Assembly (NCBI GenBank): GCA_021648125.1
Contig: JAKITK010000016.1
Location: 1 to 57,013, forward strand
From: Lysobacterales bacterium
Lineage (GTDB): Bacteria > Pseudomonadota > Gammaproteobacteria > Xanthomonadales > SZUA-36
Direction: 5' to 3'
DNA length: 57,013 bases
Below the pieces are notes generated by a model, which was not told the origin of the DNA, made no database searches, and saw nothing but the letters and a program-made list of their open reading frames with translations. Shown here piece after piece: positions 33,543-42,395 of the stretch; position 1 is the stretch's first letter, and every line of letters begins with the position of its first letter. Position numbers and translations under genes: made by a program.

Positions 33543-36228
33543 CCAAGTATTTCAGCATATTTTTTTAAGTGGGTGGCACCGAAAAATTCTGATAACTTTG
33601 TTGGTGATAGCTGGATTTTTGTTGTCCAATTCACTTTATTTATTTTTCGGTAGCCGTTTTAGTTCAGCTGTGGTGTTGACCAATACCTACCAGTATATGT
33701 TAATTGTTCACATACTGTTAGCTGTGATACTGACGGTTTTAGTTCTGTTTTTTGTTACCAAGCACATAGTGCAAATAAAATCCAAGCAAGAGGAAAAGCA
33801 CAAAAAGATTAAACTAGTTGGTAGCATCTTGTTGGCCATGTATTTGTATTTGGTGGTTAGTGGTGTATACATTTTACTGAATGCCAACACAGAAGATAAT
33901 CGTTTTATTTTCATCTCTCACCAAATAGCGGCGCTGGTTCTGGTTTTCTCCTACCTGTTGCATCGCTCACTGGTAATTAAAGGTATAAAAAATAACGGTT
34001 TGATATGGGGAAGTATTTTTATATTGCTGCCAACAGTAGTCATGTTTTCGCTACATTACCGGGAAATCAATCTCGATGCAGAAAAATATGTGATTGCAGT
34101 TGTATCGCCGAAAGCTGATAAAACTGAACAGTTATTTTCCCCGAGCCAAGCTCGTATCTCAGGCGATGCATACATACCTGCTAAAGTTATTAGTCAAGAA
34201 CAAACAACCGCAGCAATGGTGCAAGAGTACCATGATAAAGGGTTTATGGAATCTGTATTAATTGGAGCCAAACAATGTGTTAGATGTCATCAAGATAGCG
34301 TCGAGCAATGGTCGGTATCAGCGCATCGTTTTGCTTCATTTAACAACCCCTTTTACCGTCGTACAATAGAAGAAACCAGGAAAAAACACGGCAAGAAAAA
34401 ATCTCAATTTTGTGGTGCCTGTCATGACCCGGCATTGTTATTAAGTGGCATTATGCTCAATGACATCAACCCTGCTTCTGCTGAAGCGCAAGCGGGATTA
34501 ACCTGTATTGCTTGTCACGGTATCGCCACTATTGATGGTCGGCGCGGTAACGGAAATTATCTTTTTTCAACTAGCGCGTCTCCGTATTTATTTAGCGATA
34601 CAGAATCTTCGAGCCTACAGTTGTTACACGATTATCTACTTCGGGCCAAACCGCAGGCCCACAAGGCGCAACAGCTGAAACCATTTTTTAGACAGTCTGA
34701 GTTTTGTTTAACGTGCCATAAAGTGAGTCTCGACAGGGATGTAAACGACTACCGGTGGCTGCGTGGACAAAATGAATACGATAGCTGGCATAATTCAGGG
34801 CATGCGCATAACCAACCTATGACATGGTACGAACCGAACAATGCTCGTCAATGCCAAGACTGCCATATGCCTTTTGAGCAAGCAGATATGGATGTTAGTG
34901 CAAAGTCTGGTAAGGTACGCAGCCATCGTTTTCTAGCTGCCAATACTGCACTACCCTTTTTGCGCCGCGATAACACTTCTGTAAGGGCTATCGAGAAGTT
35001 TATGCAAAACGATACCTTACGAACGAAGATATTTGCAATACATATACCAGGCCGTCATTTGATCACCGATTTCACTAGTGTCGACCTTTCACAATTAGCT
35101 GGTGAGTCTATACAAGTTGATATAATTGTGCGAAACCTTAATGTGGGACACGCCTTTCCGGGCGGCACCAATGATTCCAACCAAGCATGGTTAAAGTTTA
35201 CTGTTTATGCTGATGATAAGTTACTTTATAGCAGTGGTGGTCTTAACAGTGATGGATTTGTGGATCCCGGAGCACATTTTTATAATACCTTGTTAATTGA
35301 CCGAAATGCCAAACGGATTGCGCATCGCAATGTATTGGATATACACACCGTTGTATATAATAATGTTATTGGGCCGGGGTCGGTGGATATTGTGCGGTAT
35401 AGCTTTACCGTACCAGTTCTTTCTCCTGGTACAGCTTTGTCTTTTCAAGCTGAGCTATTATGGAGAAAGTTTAACCAAACTTTTACAGACTTTGTTTTTA
35501 CCGACAAGCTTAACTTTCCGGTAACCAAGATTACATCCGATACGGTTGATTCCTCTACACCACATAAAAATAACCCGCTTGCGTGGCAGGACTACAATGA
35601 CTATGGCATAGGCTCTTATCTTGATGGGGACATGCATGCTGCTCTATGGGCATTTAAGTATGTTACACAACTTGTCCCAGAAAAAATGGAGGGTTACTTA
35701 AACCAGGCACGCGTATATTTAACTCAGGGTAATTTTCTTGAAACAGAAAAGCAAATGCGGTTAGCCAGCCAGAAAGGCCCTGGTAATGCGCGAGTGGTTT
35801 TTTTCTGGGGACTATTATTCGAAAAATTAGGTAAAACGAACGATGCTATCGATGCCTATAGATATACATTACAAACCTATCCTGACAGCCGTGATGTCTG
35901 GTTTCGCTTGGGACGAAGTTACTGGCTTTCTGATCATCTTCAAGAGGCTGTTACTGCCTATAAAAAGGTTTTGGACATCGACCCCGAAAACCAACAGGCC
36001 CACTATCAGTTGATTTTCGTTTATCAGTTATTGGCCGAGAAGACACCAAGTTCCAATGAAAAGCACGAATACCTGCAAAAAGCTCAATTGAGTACAAAAA
36101 TGTATGAAAAATACAAACCTGATGAGAACGCACAAGAATTGGTATATCAGTATCGTCGGAAACACCCACACGCCAACCTGATGAGCCAGAAGTTAATTGT
36201 GCATACACTCGTAAATAAAACATTATGA
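33532..36228 (+). CDS. Membrane pentaheme cytochrome c with C-terminal TPRs
   Basis: 898 residues. Five membrane helices at about 19-39, 52-78, 93-116, 125-148 and 155-175. Helix 2 carries His60 and His78 and helix 4 His130 and His144, a two-per-helix arrangement like di-heme cytochrome b proteins. The soluble part has five c-type heme motifs: CVRCH 249, CGACH 294, CIACH 325, CLTCH 392, CQDCH 441, with extra histidines as possible distal ligands. A beta-rich domain (about 490-650, VRNLNVGHAFPGGTNDSNQAW) follows, then three or four TPRs (about 665-840). It would carry electrons between the quinone pool and periplasmic partners. The start is coupled to the previous gene by an 11-base overlap; its stop overlaps the next ATG (ATGA). 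Confidence 0.87.
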   Translation: MKINQVFQHIFLSGWHRKILITLLVIAGFLLSNSLYLFFGSRFSSAVVLTNTYQYMLIVHILLAVILTVLVLFFVTKHIVQIKSKQEEKHKKIKLVGSILLAMYLYLVVSGVYILLNANTEDNRFIFISHQIAALVLVFSYLLHRSLVIKGIKNNGLIWGSIFILLPTVVMFSLHYREINLDAEKYVIAVVSPKADKTEQLFSPSQARISGDAYIPAKVISQEQTTAAMVQEYHDKGFMESVLIGAKQCVRCHQDSVEQWSVSAHRFASFNNPFYRRTIEETRKKHGKKKSQFCGACHDPALLLSGIMLNDINPASAEAQAGLTCIACHGIATIDGRRGNGNYLFSTSASPYLFSDTESSSLQLLHDYLLRAKPQAHKAQQLKPFFRQSEFCLTCHKVSLDRDVNDYRWLRGQNEYDSWHNSGHAHNQPMTWYEPNNARQCQDCHMPFEQADMDVSAKSGKVRSHRFLAANTALPFLRRDNTSVRAIEKFMQNDTLRTKIFAIHIPGRHLITDFTSVDLSQLAGESIQVDIIVRNLNVGHAFPGGTNDSNQAWLKFTVYADDKLLYSSGGLNSDGFVDPGAHFYNTLLIDRNAKRIAHRNVLDIHTVVYNNVIGPGSVDIVRYSFTVPVLSPGTALSFQAELLWRKFNQTFTDFVFTDKLNFPVTKITSDTVDSSTPHKNNPLAWQDYNDYGIGSYLDGDMHAALWAFKYVTQLVPEKMEGYLNQARVYLTQGNFLETEKQMRLASQKGPGNARVVFFWGLLFEKLGKTNDAIDAYRYTLQTYPDSRDVWFRLGRSYWLSDHLQEAVTAYKKVLDIDPENQQAHYQLIFVYQLLAEKTPSSNEKHEYLQKAQLSTKMYEKYKPDENAQELVYQYRRKHPHANLMSQKLIVHTLVNKTL

Positions 36229-38015
36229 AGAAATACTTTGGCATCGTTTTTATAATAGTCTCTGTAGGCGCTGCTTATTTTTATTTGCGCATACCCAATA
36301 CCCATGTACAGCCTTTTCCTTTAGAGAAAAGACCATACATACTGCCAGCTACAATTGTGCCATCTACGGTGGAAATGCACTTTACAGATGTTACAAAAAA
36401 AACTGGAATTAAATTTATACACTATACGGGTAGCTTTACTCACGCAGATGGCACAGCTTCACGCTTTATGCCCGAAACCATGGGCCCTGGTGTCATAGTG
36501 TTTGATTATGATAACGATAACGATCTCGACATTTTGGTAAATAACGGCACAGATTTTAATTCTGAAAATAACACCTCATCTATACACACGCCACATTTGT
36601 ACCGCAATGAAGGCGGTTTTCGCTTTGTGGATGTGACTTCTGAAGCAGGCCTTGATTTTCCTCTCTTTGGCATGGGGGTAGTAGCGGGGGATTACGATGG
36701 TGATGGCTGGCAAGATGTACTGTTGACAGCCTGGGGAGGGTTACATCTATTAAAAAACCAAGGTAATGGTCATTTTCTCGATGTGACAAAAACCGTGGGT
36801 CTAACACTGGAGGGAGATTGGGATCATAGTGGTAATTTCGCCCCACCATGGACGACCGGTGCTGCTTTTTTTGATGCCGATAATGATGGGGATATAGATA
36901 TATTGGTCGCGCAATATGTACGCTGGAGCCCGAATGGCGATATTTACACCACGCTTGATGGTATTCATAAGAGTTATGCCACACCGGAACTTTATACTGG
37001 AAGTTCTCCTCGGTTATTTTTACAAGAAAATGGTAGATTCATCGATTCCACTGTTAAGGCAGGAATTTTTACACCCAATGCTAAGTCTCTCGGTGTAGCA
37101 TTGGCTGATGTTAACAATGATTCTTATCTTGATGTGATAATTGCTAACGACACCCAACCCAATCTATTTTATCGCAACCTTGGGCAGGGTAACTTCAGAG
37201 AAGAGGCATTAATTAGCGGGCTTGCCTACGATGAGAAAGGTGATACCCGTGCGGGAATGGGTATTGCGATTGCTGATATTGAGAATAATAATCAGATGCA
37301 TGTTGCTATAGGCAATTTCAGTCGTGAACCAGTCTCTTTGTTCGGACCAGTGGGATCAAACCTATGGCGTGATAATACTCAACGCAGTGGTATAGCACAA
37401 AGCACATATTTACTCCTAACATTTGGTGCTTTGTTCGCCGATCTTAACCTCGATGGTTATCAAGATTTACTGTTGGCCAACGGGCACATTGAACCACGAA
37501 TAGGTGAGATTGAATCCCATATTTTTTACCAACAACCACTGGTATTATTGGGAAATATATCTGGTTCTGGTGATAACAAAGACTTCTCAATAAATTTTCA
37601 AGACTGGAGTCAATTCGTTGGGTTGGATTTCCAGATTCCACTCGTTGCCCGTGGCTTGGCGGTGGGTGACCTGGATAACGATGGTGATCAGGATATAGTT
37701 GTTAGTAGCAATGGTGGACCACTGCGAATTCTGCGTAATGACACAAATGCCAAGGCGTTGCGAGTAACATTGCATGGAAAAGCGCCTAACACCAATGCAA
37801 TAGGCGCTAGACTGGAGTTACGCACAACTTCTGGCATTCAAACACGCATCATTACAACGGGAGCATCTTATCTTTCACAGTCAGAATTTACTCAGAGTTT
37901 TGGAGTGACTCAAACCGACAGCGTAATAAATTTAGAAGTATCCTGGCCCAATGGAAATAAAACGGTGGTTAGCAATTTTGATGATTCCGGTGTGACAATC
38001 ATCTATGAAAAGTAA
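36225..38015 (+). CDS. CRTAC1-like FG-GAP/ASPIC-UnbV protein (2)
   Basis: 596 residues with an N-terminal signal anchor (FGIVFIIVSVGAAYFYL). The opening matches the family (HFTDVTKKTGIKFIHYTGS, FMPETMGPGVIVFDYDNDNDLDILVNNG). Calcium loops: DYDNDNDLDI, DYDGDGWQDV, DADNDGDIDI, DVNNDSYLDV, a degenerate DIENNNQMHV, DLNLDGYQDL and DLDNDGDQDI, again seven. The C-terminal ASPIC/UnbV domain has LRILRNDTNAKALRVTLHG, NAIGARLELRTTSGIQTRIITTGASYLSQSE and VSWPNGNKTVVSNF. It has no lipobox, unlike its paralogue at 28457. It is the last gene of the cluster, overlapping the cytochrome stop by four bases, which argues that the two proteins act together. Confidence 0.87.
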   Translation: MKKYFGIVFIIVSVGAAYFYLRIPNTHVQPFPLEKRPYILPATIVPSTVEMHFTDVTKKTGIKFIHYTGSFTHADGTASRFMPETMGPGVIVFDYDNDNDLDILVNNGTDFNSENNTSSIHTPHLYRNEGGFRFVDVTSEAGLDFPLFGMGVVAGDYDGDGWQDVLLTAWGGLHLLKNQGNGHFLDVTKTVGLTLEGDWDHSGNFAPPWTTGAAFFDADNDGDIDILVAQYVRWSPNGDIYTTLDGIHKSYATPELYTGSSPRLFLQENGRFIDSTVKAGIFTPNAKSLGVALADVNNDSYLDVIIANDTQPNLFYRNLGQGNFREEALISGLAYDEKGDTRAGMGIAIADIENNNQMHVAIGNFSREPVSLFGPVGSNLWRDNTQRSGIAQSTYLLLTFGALFADLNLDGYQDLLLANGHIEPRIGEIESHIFYQQPLVLLGNISGSGDNKDFSINFQDWSQFVGLDFQIPLVARGLAVGDLDNDGDQDIVVSSNGGPLRILRNDTNAKALRVTLHGKAPNTNAIGARLELRTTSGIQTRIITTGASYLSQSEFTQSFGVTQTDSVINLEVSWPNGNKTVVSNFDDSGVTIIYEK

Positions 38016-38147
38016 TTCGCTAGTTACAAGTTCTGAGCAACTAACCAGTAACCCAGGATTTATCTCTACCCCCAACTGAACTTCCCCCACATCGTAGACA
38101 ACTCCGAGCTATTATTAGATCTTAGCAGGAATTTACATGACCAATCC

Positions 38148-38391
38148 AAAGCGGTTAATAAACACAGCCCTTGTCACCTACCCAAGGGCTGATCCATGTT
38201 GATGTTGGTCGGCAACAATGCTTCGATGGCCTCAGCGCATCTGCTTTTGGCAGTTCAGTAAAAATAATGCTAACGCTTGGTCAGCGTAGATATTGTGTCT
38301 ACGCATCACTCGTTGCTCCTGATATTCATCAGGTGCATAGCGTGACTGGAAATAATTCAAGAAAACCGGGTGGGGTTTACTTTGCGCTTAC
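38148..38391 (-). mobile_element. Internally deleted IS66-family element
   Basis: On the minus strand the left end GTAAGCGCAAAGTAAACC (from 38391) matches the IS66 left end at 45536, including the following about 65 bases. The right part encodes the end of TnpC: TELPKADA, then after a one-base frameshift EAIEALLPTNINMDQPLG and a stop. A right terminus AAAGCGGTTAATAAAC (38148) resembles the left one. Everything between tnpA and the tnpC tail is missing, so this is a non-autonomous remnant. The rest of 38016-38147 holds no gene. Confidence 0.7.
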
Positions 38392-38404
38392 CAATAGCTG
38401 CCAT

Positions 38405-38436
38405 AAAAAAAGCAGCCCGAAAACATCTCGGCCTGC
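38405..38436 (-). terminator. Rho-independent terminator of tRNA-Pro
   Basis: Minus strand: AGCAGGCCGA, loop GATGTT, TTCGGGCTGCT, then seven T. The stem is about ten pairs with one G-G mismatch. It lies 33 bases beyond the tRNA 3' end. Confidence 0.8.
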
Positions 38437-38469
38437 TCTTATCATTTTGCTATGTTTTTGATTATTTAA

Positions 38470-38546
<77 letters not shown>

Positions 38547-38666
38547 TCATTTATAATCAAAAGCCAAACTATCAAGCCTGACCGGTGGCGAATAATACAC
38601 CTTATCAAGGCGCTGGTAAATAGACAGTCGCTTTTTAGTGACTTCACCCTACAATATTGTTTTCGC

Positions 38667-40109
38667 CTACCTTTGCCTCTGCTTGGGTGATATTTTCAAT
38701 AATGAAAACTTTTTATTTGTTGTCGCGATAGCAACCTGACCTGATAATGAAGGGATAATGGTGTCAATATTTTTACTAGGTACAGCTAGGTAATAGGCTG
38801 TTTTATTATCCGCTAGGGCTTGCACCTCAGAAAGCGACTTTGAAGTAACATTCCCCTTAGAATAAAACCGCGCCGAAAAAGGAGCTTTATTAATGTAAAT
38901 AAGCGCTGGAGTAGTGCTTAGTTTATGCTTATCGTAGTATTCAACCAGTGTCTTTTCTGTTTTGAATTTTTCTGGATAAAAATACCCATAAAAACCGATG
39001 AGCATCACAACTAATGGGACAAATACGATTACAGTTATACCTGAAACTTTACCAAAATTGGTTGCCGGAACCGAATTGTCTATCGATACTGCAATTAATA
39101 TAGCTAGCGGTATTAGAGCAGGTAATTGATAAGTCCATAAAATATTCCCTGAAAAAGTAAAAAACAAACTTGGGAATAATACGCAAATAAATAGTAAGCT
39201 CTGTTCATCATTTAATTTAGGGTTAGTGATTTTGCTGCTGAAATAGCGTAATGAAACAGCAATGACAATAATAGGCCCCCAAGGAAAAGTAGCCCATACC
39301 CAATAAAGCCAAATGGTACCGTAGGCTTGCTTGTGAGCAGTGCCATAAAGGTCGCCGCTCCAACCGGGGTCTATAAAGCGCAAGAAATGCTCACCAACAA
39401 TAAAATAATTGATAAACCCTGGGGTTTTAAGTTCTGCCAATATATACCAAGGCAGAGCAATTATGGCGGTCAGCAACAACCCCCTCGACCAAGGAATACA
39501 CTGATATACATCACGCCAATGGCCTCGCCACAGCAGCCATAGAACAAGTGGGCCGCCAACCAACACAAGTGCCAAGGGTCCTTTGGCTAATAAGCCAATG
39601 GCAAGGCCAACAAAAAACCACCAGCACCATTTTGAAGCCGGTCGCCTTACAGCAAGGATAATACTTACCAGAGAAAGTGTTGTTCCTAGAGCTAAAAACG
39701 GATCAGTTAATACAGCACCGGACATCATAAAACTGAGCGCCATACTTGAAAATATCAAAGCTGCAATCATTGCTTGGCGATGACCCGCGATGACCCGAGT
39801 TAAATAATAAATTAAGGCTAGCACACCCAAACTAACCAACCATGACGGTAGTCGGGCAGCAAACTCAGTTACTCCAAAAACACGGAAAGAAAGGGCTTCT
39901 AACCAAAATGACAACGGCGGCTTACCCCAAAATGGCAGCCCATAGTCAAACCACGGCGTAATCCAATCGCCTGTTTCAGCCATGATGCGCGCAATTTCAC
40001 TATACCTAGCCTCTGAAGTACCACTCATAGGCAACACAGCCATTGAAAATAACCGGCTCAGTAGGATTAGGATTAATAAGCAAAAAAGCAAATCAAGACG
40101 CTTTAACAT
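38667..40109 (-). CDS. ArnT-like glycosyltransferase (GT83/GT39 family, membrane)
   Basis: 480 residues with about 12 membrane helices. Family blocks of polyprenol-phosphate-sugar dependent transferases: TSEARYSEIARIMAETGDWITPWFDYGLPFWGKPPLSFW in the first periplasmic loop and a later LTDPFLALG loop. The first motif usually reads DExRYAE; here the aspartate is serine (TSEARY), while the glutamate is kept. A small soluble C-terminal domain follows. It is expected to move a sugar from undecaprenyl phosphate to lipid A or another envelope acceptor. The ATG at 40109 has AGAAGAG upstream and overlaps the GtrB-like gene by 17 bases. It is the last gene of a glycosylation operon next to a TCS. Confidence 0.85.
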   Translation of the reverse strand: MLKRLDLLFCLLILILLSRLFSMAVLPMSGTSEARYSEIARIMAETGDWITPWFDYGLPFWGKPPLSFWLEALSFRVFGVTEFAARLPSWLVSLGVLALIYYLTRVIAGHRQAMIAALIFSSMALSFMMSGAVLTDPFLALGTTLSLVSIILAVRRPASKWCWWFFVGLAIGLLAKGPLALVLVGGPLVLWLLWRGHWRDVYQCIPWSRGLLLTAIIALPWYILAELKTPGFINYFIVGEHFLRFIDPGWSGDLYGTAHKQAYGTIWLYWVWATFPWGPIIVIAVSLRYFSSKITNPKLNDEQSLLFICVLFPSLFFTFSGNILWTYQLPALIPLAILIAVSIDNSVPATNFGKVSGITVIVFVPLVVMLIGFYGYFYPEKFKTEKTLVEYYDKHKLSTTPALIYINKAPFSARFYSKGNVTSKSLSEVQALADNKTAYYLAVPSKNIDTIIPSLSGQVAIATTNKKFSLLKISPKQRQR

Positions 40110-41127
40110 AAAACTCTTCTGTTTTAGCTGCACCACATGATTTAGCTTTTCTCACTTCAGGGATCTGAGTTACATCTTGAACTAGGTAGTTTGGGCGTTG
40201 TTTACTTTCAATATAAGTTTTACCAACATATTCGCCAACGATACCTATTGACAATAGCTGTACGCCACCTAAAAAGGTAATTACAGCAATTAGTGATGGG
40301 TAGCCATGCACGGCATCCCCGAAAATAGTAGCTTTAATAATAATTAGGAGACCAAATGAACCACCGAAAAATGCGGCTAAAACACCCAACAACATTACCC
40401 AACGAAGAGGACTGGTCGAAAAGGACATGATACCTTCCAGTGCCAGCTGAAATAAGCCAAGGTATCCCCACTTAGTCGTACCAGCTGCACGCGGTTCTCG
40501 GTCATACTTCAATACTACAGTTGGCATACCAACCCAGGCAAACAAACCTTTCATAAATCGATTTCTTTCAGGTAGTAACTTTAGAGCATCGACCGCACGC
40601 CTGCTCATTAACCGAAAATCTCCAACATCCATTGGTATCTTTAGATTACTTGTTCGCTGTAAGAGTCGGTAAAACAGATGGGCTGTGTTGCGTTTAAGCC
40701 AACTTTCACCCGCGCGCGAGCGCCGCTGCATCAAAACCACATCTACCCCGGACTGCCATTGTTTAATCATTTCGGGGATAAGCTCAGGGGGGTCTTGTAA
40801 ATCAGCATCCAGTATAATCACTGCTGCTCCGTTAGCATAATCAAGCCCCGCTGTAAGCGCTGATTCTTTACCAAAATTTCGGCTAAGCCTAACAATTTTA
40901 ACCGAGGCGCTTGAGGGTGCCTGCTCAGATAAATACTCTACACTGCCATCATCGCTACCGTCATCAACAAATATTAACTCGGTAGTTATATTCAGCTCTT
41001 TTACAACGGCATCTAAGCGTTGTAAACACTGGGGCAACACCTCATACTCATTGAACATAGGTATGATGACACTTAAAACAAAGCGTTCGGCATAACTTTC
41101 AGATAACAGATTAAGATTTGCGGTCAT
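40093..41127 (-). CDS. GtrB-like polyprenol-phosphate glycosyltransferase (GT2)
   Basis: 344 residues. The GT-A domain begins VLSVIIPMFNEYEVLPQCL, with ELIFVDDGSDDGS and the DxD-type VIILDADLQDPPELIPEMIKQW, then DVVLMQRRSRAGESWLKRNTAHLFYRLL and DVGDFRLMSRRAVDAL. Two C-terminal helices (about 240-310) anchor it in the inner membrane. It loads undecaprenyl phosphate with a hexose on the cytoplasmic face. It overlaps the GtrA-like gene by 17 bases and the ArnT-like gene by 17 bases, giving the classic three-part load, flip and transfer set. Confidence 0.92.
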   Translation of the reverse strand: MTANLNLLSESYAERFVLSVIIPMFNEYEVLPQCLQRLDAVVKELNITTELIFVDDGSDDGSVEYLSEQAPSSASVKIVRLSRNFGKESALTAGLDYANGAAVIILDADLQDPPELIPEMIKQWQSGVDVVLMQRRSRAGESWLKRNTAHLFYRLLQRTSNLKIPMDVGDFRLMSRRAVDALKLLPERNRFMKGLFAWVGMPTVVLKYDREPRAAGTTKWGYLGLFQLALEGIMSFSTSPLRWVMLLGVLAAFFGGSFGLLIIIKATIFGDAVHGYPSLIAVITFLGGVQLLSIGIVGEYVGKTYIESKQRPNYLVQDVTQIPEVRKAKSCGAAKTEEFYVKAS

Positions 41128-41506
41128 TAAAAACTATCCTCTTATACAATAAGTAACTTATAAGTGCGATGATTAATGTTGTAATACCTTGTGAGAATAC
41201 TGCGTTGACTTTAGCGGCGTGGTGTAAAATATAGAAAATTAATCCATTCGCAATCCATATTTGCAGGCAAACAATAAGGTAGGGTAAAAACACTATACGG
41301 TGGGGTGTTTTAGATTCGAAAGTGAGATTACGTTGTAAAAAATAATTCACCACAGCACCAAAAAATGCACCTACTGCGGTTGCTACAAGGGCGGCAACCC
41401 CTGCATGTATTAGCAGCGCCATAACAAGCCAATGAGATGCAGTAGCAACCCCTCCCGAGAAGGTGAACTTTAATAGCTCTATAGGAATATACTTTTTAAC
41501 CAACAT
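41111..41506 (-). CDS. GtrA-like polyprenol-linked sugar flippase
   Basis: 131 residues and four membrane helices, the GtrA size. It shows LLKFTFSGGVATASHWLVMALLI, VGAFFGAVVNYFLQRNLTFES (family NYxLxRxxTF motif) and IALISYLLYKRIVFND. It should flip the sugar-charged undecaprenyl phosphate to the periplasm for the ArnT-like enzyme. The start could be 41530, eight codons further upstream; neither has a strong Shine-Dalgarno. The 3' end overlaps the GtrB-like gene by 17 bases. The 157 bases between it and the phosphatase gene hold no gene. Confidence 0.88.
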   Translation of the reverse strand: MLVKKYIPIELLKFTFSGGVATASHWLVMALLIHAGVAALVATAVGAFFGAVVNYFLQRNLTFESKTPHRIVFLPYLIVCLQIWIANGLIFYILHHAAKVNAVFSQGITTLIIALISYLLYKRIVFNDRKS

Positions 41507-41663
41507 ATTCACTACTACTATCCCGCGCATAAAGTTTCGGTTCTGTATAATAATTGCTATACCTCAACACTTGACCCTCGATTAAAACAAAATTAAAACA
41601 AATTCAAATACCCGCTTGCTTTAAATGCAACACTTCATATCGCCTGCTCAAACCGAGACAACA

Positions 41664-42254
41664 CTACTCCGCCATAGCGATTAAAGCGTTATTTTCAAGC
41701 TCTTGTCTGGATTTATAATTAATCAAGAAGTTACCCTTATCCTTGCCTTCAGCAAAGCTACTACTAGCGACAATAAGTCGTGTTTTTCTCCTAGCCTCTT
41801 CAGTAGACGTCCCTTCGTATTCGATTCGATAAATTGCCGAATAAATCATTGCCCGACCCACACCGTGATAACAGTGAATAAGTACAGGATAGGAAGCGCT
41901 ATCGTCCATTACTTCAAAAAATTTACGCAGGTTTTCTTTTGTAGGGACCTGGTCAGATTGGATATTTACTAGCCGAACACCGTGTAACTTATCTATTACC
42001 TCGCGCTGTAAATCTATGCCCTTTTGGGTACCTGGGTTTAATACATTATTTATCCCTGGGTGCCTTAAATCTATAACCGTCTTAATATTGTTTTTGAAAA
42101 TATAACCCGCGATTTTCTCAGGAGGAATTTCGCCTGACTTATAAACCTTGTTTTCTGTAATCACCCCGAATCGGTAATTAAACTCTACATACCAAACATA
42201 GTACAGACCACCTGCAAGGGTGATGATTAGAAATATTTTTATGATATTTTTCAT
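41664..42254 (-). CDS. Membrane-anchored tyrosine / dual-specificity phosphatase
   Basis: 196 residues. An N-terminal membrane anchor (IIKIFLIITLAGGLYYVWYV) leaves the catalytic domain in the periplasm. The active site is LIHCYHGVGRAMIYSA, with Cys128 and Arg134 of the CX5R loop, and the general acid aspartate is probably in NIQSDQVPT. KVYKSGEIPPEKIAGYIFKNNIKTVIDLR matches the opening of bacterial DSP-like phosphatases. It lies upstream of the glycosylation genes in the same direction and may use a phosphorylated lipid or sugar rather than a protein. It is divergent from the response regulator gene. Confidence 0.85.
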   Translation of the reverse strand: MKNIIKIFLIITLAGGLYYVWYVEFNYRFGVITENKVYKSGEIPPEKIAGYIFKNNIKTVIDLRHPGINNVLNPGTQKGIDLQREVIDKLHGVRLVNIQSDQVPTKENLRKFFEVMDDSASYPVLIHCYHGVGRAMIYSAIYRIEYEGTSTEEARRKTRLIVASSSFAEGKDKGNFLINYKSRQELENNALIAMAE

Positions 42255-42378
42255 TTATTTTTCTCTACCTAGTCCAGTTACAAGCTCTATCGATACGATA
42301 ATAATTGCGTAATTAATTTCGCTAACTCTATCAATGGGGCAAGGTATCTTCCATTACCATTTGGTAATGTTTTCTATT

Positions 42379-42395
42379 CTTAACAATAACTTAAC
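42379..42395 (+). promoter_or_regulatory. PmrA-box-like direct repeat
   Basis: CTTAAC-AATAA-CTTAAC is a direct repeat of a hexamer with five spacer bases, the format of the PmrA box (CTTAAK-N5-CTTAAK). A third TTTAAC half-site follows at 42402-42407. The site lies between the phosphatase/glycosyltransferase genes and the TCS genes. A separate 18-bp palindrome, CATTACCA-TT-TGGTAATG, is at 42352-42369. Confidence 0.5.

Noticed and set aside
23536-38015. Reading the FG-GAP/cytochrome cluster as a porin-cytochrome (MtrCAB-type) conduit
   Set aside because: No outer-membrane beta-barrel gene and no decaheme proteins are present.
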